From Anaerolineales bacterium (GTDB lineage: Bacteria; Chloroflexota; Anaerolineae; Anaerolineales; Villigracilaceae), in assembly GCA_016928525.1 (NCBI GenBank), contig JAFGKO010000356.1:1-22452 (forward strand): 22,452 nt of DNA, in the 5' to 3' direction. Position 1 is the stretch's first letter; every line of letters starts with the position of its first letter. The notes beneath the pieces are model-generated. The model did not search any database, was not told the origin of the DNA, and saw only the letters and a program-made list of their open reading frames with translations. A program made the translations under genes and the position numbers. Positions 13,870 to 20,543 of this stretch are shown one piece after another.

Positions 13870-15002
13870 TCCGTAACGACCGCGCACACTTGAGCATCGC
13901 AACTCAGACGCATGCAGGCATGACCGGGAAAAACAACGAAGACCGTTATGCCGTCACTTCATACCAATTGAGCGAGAGCGATGCTACTCCCGTTGTGTTT
14001 GCGGTGGTAGCCGATGGCATAGGAGGGCACCGTGCTGGAGAAGTCGCTGCAGAACTGGCGGTAAATCATATCAGCCAGGCCGTGGCTGAAAGTGACGCAC
14101 ATCATCCCAAGAAAATACTTGAAAAAGCCATCCAGGAAGCCAGTAACGCTATTGCTGACCACGCTTCTTCCACACCTGAACAACAGGGCATGGGTGCAAC
14201 CTGCGCTTGTGTTTGGGTGATTGGCAATCAGCTCTATACTGCATCGGTGGGTGATTCGCGCATCTATCTACTTCGCGAGGGACGTGCTCAACAATTAACC
14301 ACCGACCATACCTGGATTCAAGAAGCGCTTGAAAAGAATCTCATAACGCATGATTATGCGCGTGACCATCCCAACATCCACGTCATTCGCCGTTATCTTG
14401 GCTCACCTGAGCCGTCAGAAGTTGATTTTCGTCTGCGCCTGTACGATAGCGAGACGGATGCGCTGGCCGAAGGGAATCAGGGTATGCCACTATACCCTGG
14501 CGATACATTGTTGATTTGCAGCGATGGTCTCACAGATTTGGTCTGGAACGATGAAATTGGCGAGATCATTCGTACGAAGGGCAACCTCAAAACTGCAGCA
14601 CAAGGGCTGATCGATACGGCCAACCAACGCGGCGGACACGACAATATCACTGTTGTATTGATCGCCGTGCCACGTGATTTGAAGTGGACGCCGGTGAAGA
14701 AGAGGAATTGGCTGCCGTGGATCATCGGCGGGATTTTGGCCCTCGTTTTTTCGATTGTTTTCGCTTCTGTCCTGACCATCAACCTGCTTCGCTCCAGTGG
14801 AGTTGTTACTGCTACTGCAACCTCTGCTGCCACAACTGCCTTCTCTGCCACCTCCATTCCCGTAACGACTGCGCTACCAACCCAGGCGGCGACAGCTTCC
14901 AGCGTTCCTTCAGACACGGTTCCACCGCCGACGCAAGAACCTACGTACACCCCCTGGCCGACGAATACCGTCATACCCTCTGGCACTCAGACGCTGCAAT
15001 AA
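13866..15002 (+). CDS. PP2C-family Ser/Thr protein phosphatase with C-terminal transmembrane anchor
   Basis: A 378-residue metal-dependent phosphatase of the PPM/PP2C family. The catalytic domain (about 8-270) has all metal ligands and motifs: NNEDRY (Glu25-Asp26), VADGIGGHRAGE (Asp50-Gly51), GMGATC, GDSR at 129-132, CSDGLTD with Asp220, and GGHDNITVVLI with Asp259-Asn260. A transmembrane helix lies at about 283-308, followed by a 70-residue Thr/Ser/Pro/Ala-rich tail probably outside the cell. It should dephosphorylate Ser/Thr sites at the inner face of the membrane. The ATGA overlap with the VWA-FHA gene implies translational coupling and a shared complex. The matching kinase is not in the window. 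The gene ends one base before the stem of a strong terminator. Confidence 0.95.
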   Translation: MIRNDRAHLSIATQTHAGMTGKNNEDRYAVTSYQLSESDATPVVFAVVADGIGGHRAGEVAAELAVNHISQAVAESDAHHPKKILEKAIQEASNAIADHASSTPEQQGMGATCACVWVIGNQLYTASVGDSRIYLLREGRAQQLTTDHTWIQEALEKNLITHDYARDHPNIHVIRRYLGSPEPSEVDFRLRLYDSETDALAEGNQGMPLYPGDTLLICSDGLTDLVWNDEIGEIIRTKGNLKTAAQGLIDTANQRGGHDNITVVLIAVPRDLKWTPVKKRNWLPWIIGGILALVFSIVFASVLTINLLRSSGVVTATATSAATTAFSATSIPVTTALPTQAATASSVPSDTVPPPTQEPTYTPWPTNTVIPSGTQTLQ

Positions 15003-15034
15003 AAAATCCCCGATTTTCGAAACCGGGGATTTTT
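15002..15034. terminator. Bidirectional rho-independent terminator
   Basis: AAAAATCCCCG (15002-15012) pairs perfectly with CGGGGATTTTT (15024-15034) around an 11-base loop that contains TTTCGAAA. With A and T runs on both sides the hairpin works as an intrinsic terminator on both strands. It lies between the convergent PP2C gene and the SulP gene, which ends at 15042. Confidence 0.95.
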
Positions 15035-15041
15035 GTTTTGC

Positions 15042-17261
15042 TTAATTCAGCAAGGCTTCAATCGTGCGATTGTTATCTGCCAGTCGCTCTGCCAACAGAC
15101 GGGCGATCCAGTGATGCAGGAGCGCGGCCACTTTGGGTTCATTCTTTTCCATTTCATTCAGTGCGCTTCTCGAAAGGCGATAGACCACGCTCGTCCGGTC
15201 GGCGATTACGGAGGCCGTGCGTTTATTGCCGAGGTACATTCCCATCTCGCCGACTGTTGTGCCGCCACGTATGCTACGCAGACGCAATATCTTTCCATCG
15301 GGGAGTTCAAGCTGGGCAGAGACCAATCCGGCCTCAATGAAGTACATCTCGTCCGGTTGGTCGCCCTGGCGCATTAAATAATCTCCCTCTTCCACTTCCT
15401 TCTTCTCAAGATACTTCATCAAACTTTTGACATCTTTGGGGTCAGGAATAACACGGTTGAGTTGTTTCTCGATTTTCTCGATGAACCCGGTCAGGTCGGT
15501 GATGCCATGCTCGGCCAGGATGTGGTTTTCGCACCACTCCAATCCATGATCCAGGGTAGGGAGGAGGATGAAGCGGTCGTCGGTTTCGTCAACCAGTCCA
15601 CCTCTTTCCAACAGTCGCTGAATAGCGGGGGACAGGTTTGTCCAGACCATATGGATTTGTTGCGACTCGGCCAGTTGCCTCATACGCGTGATGCTGAAGA
15701 CAGCGGAAGAGTCGATCAGGACAACCTGGCGGAAATCAAGGATCACATAGCGAAGCCGTGGCTGGTTCGAGTTTTCGAGGCGCTCCTTGATCTGGTCCAG
15801 CAATTTCTGGGCTGTACCGAAGAAGATAAAACCTTGCATGCGCAAAATGAAAATTTTCCCGCCCCTTTCTTGCAGAGTCTGGCGGTGCAGGAGTGGACGC
15901 TCCACCTTGCTGCGATAATTTGCCCCCGATAATGTATTCTTGACCGCGTTGATCTGGCTGTAACTGACGACGAACATGACCACCGCCGCCAGCACACCGA
16001 CAGCAATCCCTTCCAGAAAGCCGATGCTGGCAATCGCAACCAGGATCATCAGCACCAGCAGGTAGTCAATTCTTGGCAGGCGTGCACGCGCGTCGATGAC
16101 CCACTCCACAAGAAACGATAATCCCATGAAAAGCAAGATACCGCCCAAGACCGGTTTAGGAAAATAGGAAAGCAGCGAAGCCCCAAATAACAAAGTACCA
16201 CCACATACCAACGCAGCGAAGATACCAGCCAGCCTGGTTTTTGCGTTGAGACGGTGAGCCAATGCTGTCAGGCTGAGCGCCGGATATCCAACCGTGCTGC
16301 CAAATAATCCTGCGATTACGTTCGCCAGTCCGGCGGACTGCAACTCGCGGTTCATATCAATATCTTCTTTGACAGCAACTTCAAGAGCGCTGGTATTAAG
16401 CAACAGCGAGATCAGGCTGAGCACGACAACCGTTCCAATCTTGTCCAATTGCATGACGATGGCTGACCAATCCACGAGAGCAAAAGATGCCGGCGTTAAC
16501 GGCTGGAACAGCGCCTTCTGGTCAAAGGGCCCTAACAACCAGCCGAGTTCAGCGGCTTCTGAAGTAGAAACTCCCAGCGCAGCAAGGGCGATATAAAAAA
16601 AGGCGATTGACAAGGTCAGCATACCGGGAAGAACCAGGCTATGGGAACTACGACGCAAGACCATGAGAAGCGTGACAGCAAAGACGAGACCTGGGATCCA
16701 GTGGGCCAGGACATCGGTCCGGAAGAGGTGCGTGAAGTTGCCCAGCGTGAGGGGCATGTCTGTCATCACATTGAAGCTACCCACGGTCAGCAACCAACCA
16801 GTCCCGGCCAGAAAACCGCCCACAACAGGATAAGGGATAAAACGCGCAAACCCACTTAATTTGAACCGGCCAAACACCATAAATAGCAGCCCTGTAAGCA
16901 ATGTTGTCAGGATGATGGCAGCGACAACTGTAATGAAAGTCTCCTCAAGAGTTGCAGAGGCAGACATGCCCCCAACGACCCCGGCAGCGATCAGCGCCAG
17001 GATGGCCGCAGGGGTATCTTGCGGAATGGTCATGGTACCCGGGATGGAACTGGTGAGTGCGCCAAGCAGCAGAAAGGCAAATGCGCCGAAAAGGATATAA
17101 CCTATTCCTTGGGCTACAAAAGGAACCAATACACCGGAAAATATCAACGCAGCCAACGATATTTCGACACTGACGTCGGTTACCCCCACAACCAGCCCTG
17201 CGGTCAGACTGGGAACCAGTTTTTTAGGTTGAAATTCGTTCAAGAATTTTTTTGCCCACAC
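15042..17261 (-). CDS. SulP (SLC26-type) anion transporter fused to STAS and cyclic-nucleotide-binding domains
   Basis: A 739-residue fusion. Residues about 15-435 are the SulP membrane domain (QDTPAAILAL near 81, LLNTSALEVAVKEDIDMNRE near 287, YPALSLTALAHRLNAKTR near 326), which carries sulfate, bicarbonate or other anions. A STAS domain (about 457-560) follows with LRMQGFIFFGTAQ and LIDSSAVFS, then a cyclic-nucleotide-binding domain (about 609-728) with the phosphate-binding cassette VGEMGMYLGNKRTASV, including Glu672 and Arg681, so cNMP binding is plausible. The substrate cannot be told from sequence. The start is a GTG preceded by GAGGA. The gene stands alone: it converges on PP2C across a terminator and has its own upstream spacer. 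Confidence 0.93.
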   Translation of the reverse strand: MWAKKFLNEFQPKKLVPSLTAGLVVGVTDVSVEISLAALIFSGVLVPFVAQGIGYILFGAFAFLLLGALTSSIPGTMTIPQDTPAAILALIAAGVVGGMSASATLEETFITVVAAIILTTLLTGLLFMVFGRFKLSGFARFIPYPVVGGFLAGTGWLLTVGSFNVMTDMPLTLGNFTHLFRTDVLAHWIPGLVFAVTLLMVLRRSSHSLVLPGMLTLSIAFFYIALAALGVSTSEAAELGWLLGPFDQKALFQPLTPASFALVDWSAIVMQLDKIGTVVVLSLISLLLNTSALEVAVKEDIDMNRELQSAGLANVIAGLFGSTVGYPALSLTALAHRLNAKTRLAGIFAALVCGGTLLFGASLLSYFPKPVLGGILLFMGLSFLVEWVIDARARLPRIDYLLVLMILVAIASIGFLEGIAVGVLAAVVMFVVSYSQINAVKNTLSGANYRSKVERPLLHRQTLQERGGKIFILRMQGFIFFGTAQKLLDQIKERLENSNQPRLRYVILDFRQVVLIDSSAVFSITRMRQLAESQQIHMVWTNLSPAIQRLLERGGLVDETDDRFILLPTLDHGLEWCENHILAEHGITDLTGFIEKIEKQLNRVIPDPKDVKSLMKYLEKKEVEEGDYLMRQGDQPDEMYFIEAGLVSAQLELPDGKILRLRSIRGGTTVGEMGMYLGNKRTASVIADRTSVVYRLSRSALNEMEKNEPKVAALLHHWIARLLAERLADNNRTIEALLN

Positions 17262-17313
17262 AGTGTCCTCACAAATAATAAAAGGTGAGTAAAAATGTCT
17301 GATTTATCCCCCA

Positions 17314-17319
17314 AGTATA
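17314..17319 (-). promoter_or_regulatory. Candidate -10 box of the SulP gene
   Basis: TATACT on the minus strand lies 52 bases upstream of the GTG start, in the 91-base spacer behind the PlsY-like gene. No good -35 hexamer is seen at 17 bp (CGGAAA). This is a weak call. Confidence 0.3.
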
Positions 17320-17352
17320 GCAGCTTTCATGCTTTCTTTCCGGTTTCTTTCA

Positions 17353-17955
17353 TCAGGCCTGCTCGCGATCCAGCCACAGCTCGCGATATTGACGGTTCCA
17401 GTCGATCAGGAAGCGGAATGCAATGACCAATCCCACAGCGCCGGCAACCCAGACCTCAATGCCCTGAAAACCCAGTAACCAGTATAGGGGAGCCATCAGT
17501 AACCCTGTAAAGACGCTGGCACGCGCGGAATGGTGAATAGTTAGTGTGAGCGCGATCAATAGACCAAGACCGATCAGACCGGCAAGCCAATTGGCCGCTA
17601 ACAGTGCCCCACCCGCACAGGCCAACCCCATCCCGCCACGGAATTGCGCAAAAACCGGCCAGCAGTGACCGACCACCGCCGCCCCTGCTGTGAGCGGCAC
17701 AACCCAGATCGCGGGGGCATACGTTAATGCCAACCATGTTGGGAGGAAGCCTTTGGCGATGTCAATAAGCAACACCAGCGCGCCCCAGCCAAAGCCGGCC
17801 TGCCGGATGGTATTGGTCGTGGTGGCATGACCGGAGCCCGCCTCGCGCACGTCCACGCCTTTGACCAGGCGCGTGATCCAGATCGAAGGCGTCAACGAGC
17901 CGCTCAGGTAGCCGAGCAAAGTGAAAACCAATACAGAAACGAAGGGGGTTGTCAT
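17353..17955 (-). CDS. PlsY-like (glycerol-3-phosphate acyltransferase family) membrane protein, divergent
   Basis: A 200-residue membrane protein with about five to six hydrophobic helices. The PlsY framework is clear: GYLSGSLTPS near 15-24, GVDVREAGSGHATTTNTIR near 33-51, the DIAKG motif at 65-69, and GHCWPVFAQFRGGMG at 96-110. PlsY transfers acyl groups from acyl-phosphate to glycerol-3-phosphate, the first step of phospholipid synthesis. Two hallmark positions differ: the Asn of GSGNxGATN is His43 and the Lys of FKGGKG is Met109. It is therefore either a family member with changed specificity or one that is no longer an acyltransferase. It follows a tiny membrane-protein gene by 11 bases. 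Confidence 0.8.
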   Translation of the reverse strand: MTTPFVSVLVFTLLGYLSGSLTPSIWITRLVKGVDVREAGSGHATTTNTIRQAGFGWGALVLLIDIAKGFLPTWLALTYAPAIWVVPLTAGAAVVGHCWPVFAQFRGGMGLACAGGALLAANWLAGLIGLGLLIALTLTIHHSARASVFTGLLMAPLYWLLGFQGIEVWVAGAVGLVIAFRFLIDWNRQYRELWLDREQA

Positions 17956-17966
17956 TAGAATGATTT

Positions 17967-18170
17967 CTATTTTTTCTCTTTGGTTTTATTGGCTCTTCGG
18001 ATTTTTTCAAGAAACCAATAAAGCCTGAACATCAACGGTCCCATCAGAATGGCAATGAGGAGGATGAGAACAATCAATTCTGGCCATCCGATTGCGATGA
18101 CGGGACGGCAGGCGAATATGGCCATCCACAAAGCGGTGATACGGAGCAAGATTGAGTGCAGTTTTATCAT
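17967..18170 (-). CDS. Small hydrophobic membrane protein, function unknown
   Basis: A 67-residue product with a hydrophobic N-terminal stretch (about 7-27), a second membrane segment (about 31-53) containing GWPELIVLILLIAILMGP, and a basic Lys/Arg-rich tail. The GWPEL segment recalls the start of TatA/TatB helices, but a TatA amphipathic helix does not follow. The gene fits neatly between the HD gene (17-base gap) and the PlsY-like gene (11-base gap), which supports it being real. No clear ribosome-binding site precedes the ATG, and a shorter form starting at an internal codon is possible. Confidence 0.55.
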   Translation of the reverse strand: MIKLHSILLRITALWMAIFACRPVIAIGWPELIVLILLIAILMGPLMFRLYWFLEKIRRANKTKEKK

Positions 18171-18187
18171 CAGAAATTTCTGTAAGC

Positions 18188-18874
18188 TTACCCAAATGGG
18201 TTGGACGCTTCAACCACTTCTTCTCCCAGTTGTTCCAGGAACTTGAGAAAAAAAGCGAACCTCTGCTCTGCCAGCCGCTTACCGGTTTCTGTCCAGATGT
18301 AATCTTTGAAGAAGGCGGCCCTTTCCATGGCCCGGCCTTCAGATAATTCCTTACGGCACTCGAATCCCAACGCATCCCTTTTGCCCAGGGAGAGCAAAGA
18401 GTCCGTAATAGTACTGGCTCCCAGTTTATCCAGGATGTCAGCTTCCAGAACAACTTTACCTTCCCAGGAAAAGAGCGCTCCCTGCTCGCCTGGTGGAAGT
18501 GGACCCAGGTTGGTGCCATGTTCAGCAATAGCCCGTGCAACCCGGTTCACAAAATCCTTTGGATATCCCTCTTCCAAAAGATGTTTTTCCGCGATCTCAG
18601 CACTGACTCGGCCATGCACCTCATGGTCACAGACAAACATGGAGACATCATGCAAGATTACCGCTGCGCGTACAACGGCTGCCTGTTCATCGCTCGCACC
18701 TTCCCCAGCCAGGATTTCCTCCGCATTGTGCAGCACGTTTAACGTATGGTGCCAGCGGTGCTCTGCAGCGCGCGGAAAATCCTTCAGCCATTCCTGCTCG
18801 CTTTTGGCGGCAGTATCATTTAAATATTTTTGAGTGAAGGTGCAAAGGCGATGAAATTGTTTATCGGTCAACAT
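18188..18874 (-). CDS. HD-domain metal-dependent phosphohydrolase
   Basis: A 228-residue soluble helical protein of the HD superfamily. The metal ligands are visible in order: His43 (RWHHTLNVLHNA), His75-Asp76 (ILHDVSMF), further His residues at 84, 88 and 119, and Asp146 (EADILDKLG). HD proteins hydrolyse phosphate esters such as nucleotides or cyclic nucleotides; nothing here narrows the substrate. GAGGAG five bases before the ATG fixes the start. It lies 77 bases after the ABM gene in a run of minus-strand genes and is followed closely by the small membrane protein. Confidence 0.88.
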   Translation of the reverse strand: MLTDKQFHRLCTFTQKYLNDTAAKSEQEWLKDFPRAAEHRWHHTLNVLHNAEEILAGEGASDEQAAVVRAAVILHDVSMFVCDHEVHGRVSAEIAEKHLLEEGYPKDFVNRVARAIAEHGTNLGPLPPGEQGALFSWEGKVVLEADILDKLGASTITDSLLSLGKRDALGFECRKELSEGRAMERAAFFKDYIWTETGKRLAEQRFAFFLKFLEQLGEEVVEASNPFG

Positions 18875-18951
18875 GCTGACTCCTCTGCTCTATTTGCTCG
18901 ATACGTTCTACGCCTTCGCCTGCCAACTGCTGAGGGAAGCTGTCCACTACC

Positions 18952-19272
18952 TTAACTGACTTTCAATTGTTCGCGGACTTCGTAATGTTGCGAGCGTTCA
19001 TCAAAACGCGCGAGGACCTCCCGCGCTTTGTCTGGTACATAAGCAGCTTGGTAATCTTCCCCGGCAAAAGCACGCACAGCATCCAGCGAGTCGAACCACA
19101 TCACGGTGACGAATTCCACTTCATTTCCCAGCTCTCGACGGAATACCTGGATTTCCCGAAACCCCGGGATGTGTCTGTCTTTGATGCCGACAATAATTTC
19201 ACCTTTGAGCAGGTTTTCATAGCTGTCGGCTTTTTCAGGGGTAGTGTATCCGTGCCAGATGCGACTGATCAT
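18952..19272 (-). CDS. Antibiotic biosynthesis monooxygenase (ABM) family protein
   Basis: A 106-residue dimeric alpha-beta barrel protein. MISRIWHGYT at the N-terminus, REIQVFRRELGNEVEFVTVMWFDSLDAV in the middle and a helix AREVLARFDER before the end are typical of ABM/DUF3291-like stand-alone domains. ABM-fold proteins include heme-degrading and quinol monooxygenases, but many small members, including those starting RIWHG, have no known activity. It lies 41 bases after the YwbE gene in the same direction; a regulatory role for it is not evident. Confidence 0.85.
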   Translation of the reverse strand: MISRIWHGYTTPEKADSYENLLKGEIIVGIKDRHIPGFREIQVFRRELGNEVEFVTVMWFDSLDAVRAFAGEDYQAAYVPDKAREVLARFDERSQHYEVREQLKVS

Positions 19273-19313
19273 TTTTACTCTCCCAAATAAATTCTAGGTT
19301 ATCGGTATTGCAT

Positions 19314-19517
19314 TCATATCAGTATCTCTTTTACACGTCCAACCTGTCCACTCTGTAAGCGGACCTTGATGCCATGCGGATGCGTGGACGATTTGGTCAG
19401 AATATCCTTTACAACACCTTCGGTGAGTTTTCCGGTACGCTGATCCTGCTTCAAAACAATGCGGACGTGTGAGCCGGGTTTGATATTGGCGCGGGTATTT
19501 CCTTTCAAACTTTCCAT
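19314..19517 (-). CDS. YwbE family protein
   Basis: A 67-residue protein matching the YwbE/DUF2196 family closely: ANIKPGSHVRIVLKQDQRTG, then GVVKDILTKSS, HPHGIKVRL and GQVGRVKEI. The family is a small SH3-like beta barrel of unknown function found across bacteria and archaea; the full family length is present. It begins one base after the stop codon of the 277-residue acidic protein, so the two are probably one transcript. Confidence 0.92.
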   Translation of the reverse strand: MESLKGNTRANIKPGSHVRIVLKQDQRTGKLTEGVVKDILTKSSTHPHGIKVRLQSGQVGRVKEILI

Positions 19518-19518
19518 T

Positions 19519-20352
19519 TTATGATTGATTCCAGCCTGCGATTTTGGCCTGGACTACATCCCAGCCTGAGTAAGGGCTGCGCTTGAGCCAGATTTTCGAG
19601 ATGCCGATCTTTCTGGCAATTGTTTTCCCATCGTTTTTCAAACCTTGCCATACTGTATTAACATCAACCTGGGCATAATCGCCATTGACCGTTGCTTCTT
19701 CAGCTTGGACAGAAAAGGCCATGATGGCGATATATTTTGCATGAAAGCCGTTTATCAAAGTCTTGAATTCTTCAAGGCTTATTCCGCTGCCATGCAAATC
19801 TTTCAATTCATCCTTTTCAAGTGCGAGAGTTAGCATTTCATCATCGTGCTCAAAAAATGCGTGCAGGAATTCCTCAGCCGATTGTTTCACATCTGCTTCA
19901 TCGTTTGGGTGGAACTCTTCGTAGATGAAGTGACTATACATTTCTGGAATACGAATGTCATCCACTGTTTCATCGAGCAATTCTTCTGTGATGAAACGAT
20001 AAGCTTCCCGGTTGTCTACTTCGTTGATAAAGTCAACAACAATGTTGTTTGTATAAAGCAGTTCGAGCAATTGGTCGAGCTCGGTTTCAAGTTCAGCATC
20101 AGGGATATCAGATGACAGACGTATTATAGGATTCCCGATACGCTCGCGGACAGAAATTTCCGTAGCGTTTTCAAACTGGCGTTCGAATTCGGTGATGTAA
20201 TCCAACCACTCACTTTCAACCTGGGGAGAAAGGTTTTCACTGTGACTTTCAAATTGCATATCGTACCACTTGCGCAAATCTTCTTTTTTCTTTTCATTGA
20301 GAATGCGCTGAATGCGATCTTGGAAATCGTCGTCGATAGGTGGTTGAGTCAT
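19519..20352 (-). CDS. Acidic protein of unknown function
   Basis: A 277-residue soluble, strongly acidic protein (many Glu and Asp, such as EELLDETVDDIRIPE). No catalytic motif or membrane segment is seen. The N-terminal 60 residues are a charged helix with coiled-coil character; the last 110 residues (from about AEEFLHAFFEHDDE to GWDVVQAKIAG) have the alternating helix-strand look of NTF2-like domains, which is a weak structural guess. The ATG at 20352 is preferred over that at 20364 because GGAGAG is placed four bases before it. The gene is AT-richer than the neighbouring cysteine-desulfurase gene. It shares an operon with YwbE. Confidence 0.75.
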   Translation of the reverse strand: MTQPPIDDDFQDRIQRILNEKKKEDLRKWYDMQFESHSENLSPQVESEWLDYITEFERQFENATEISVRERIGNPIIRLSSDIPDAELETELDQLLELLYTNNIVVDFINEVDNREAYRFITEELLDETVDDIRIPEMYSHFIYEEFHPNDEADVKQSAEEFLHAFFEHDDEMLTLALEKDELKDLHGSGISLEEFKTLINGFHAKYIAIMAFSVQAEEATVNGDYAQVDVNTVWQGLKNDGKTIARKIGISKIWLKRSPYSGWDVVQAKIAGWNQS

Positions 20353-20378
20353 TTGGCTCTCCATACAATCAAGATGGT

Positions 20379-20542
20379 GTCATCCTGAGCGGTAGCGAAG
20401 GATCTCGTGACCGTAGGGAGCGGAATACTTACTCTCCAAAAATTGCTCTGTAATCAGAGATGCTTCGTCGTGAAGTTTACGCTGAGCTTGCCCGCCCCGG
20501 TAAAGCGGAGCGGGCCGGGGGCGAAGTGCTCCTCAGCATGAC
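20379..20542. repeat. Dispersed intergenic repeat with imperfect terminal inverted repeats
   Basis: The element begins GTCATCCTGAGCG and ends CTCAGCATGAC, which are inverted copies with one mismatch in 11. Inner parts (AGCGAAGGATCTC near 20394 and AGAGATGCTTCG near 20457) also mirror each other, and a GC-rich hairpin (CCCGCCCCGG ... GCGGGCCGGGG) lies near the right end. 'GTCATCCTGAGCGAAGCGAAGGATCTC' is a well-known dispersed element in several bacterial phyla (recalled). It fills the gap between the acidic-protein gene and the cysteine-desulfurase gene almost exactly and contains no gene. Confidence 0.75.
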
Positions 20543-20543
20543 A

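Noticed and set aside
17967..18170. TatA annotation for the small membrane protein
   Set aside because: Only the GWPEL segment matches; the amphipathic helix and usual length are missing and a second hydrophobic stretch precedes it.
18007..18540. 177-codon minus-strand open frame overlapping the HD gene
   Set aside because: Frame-shifted shadow of the HD-domain gene, which has all metal ligands in the other frame.
18875..18951. Possible 28-codon minus-strand peptide starting at a GTG and overlapping the HD start
   Set aside because: No ribosome-binding site and too short to judge; it contains the HD gene's own ribosome site. Could be a decayed gene end.
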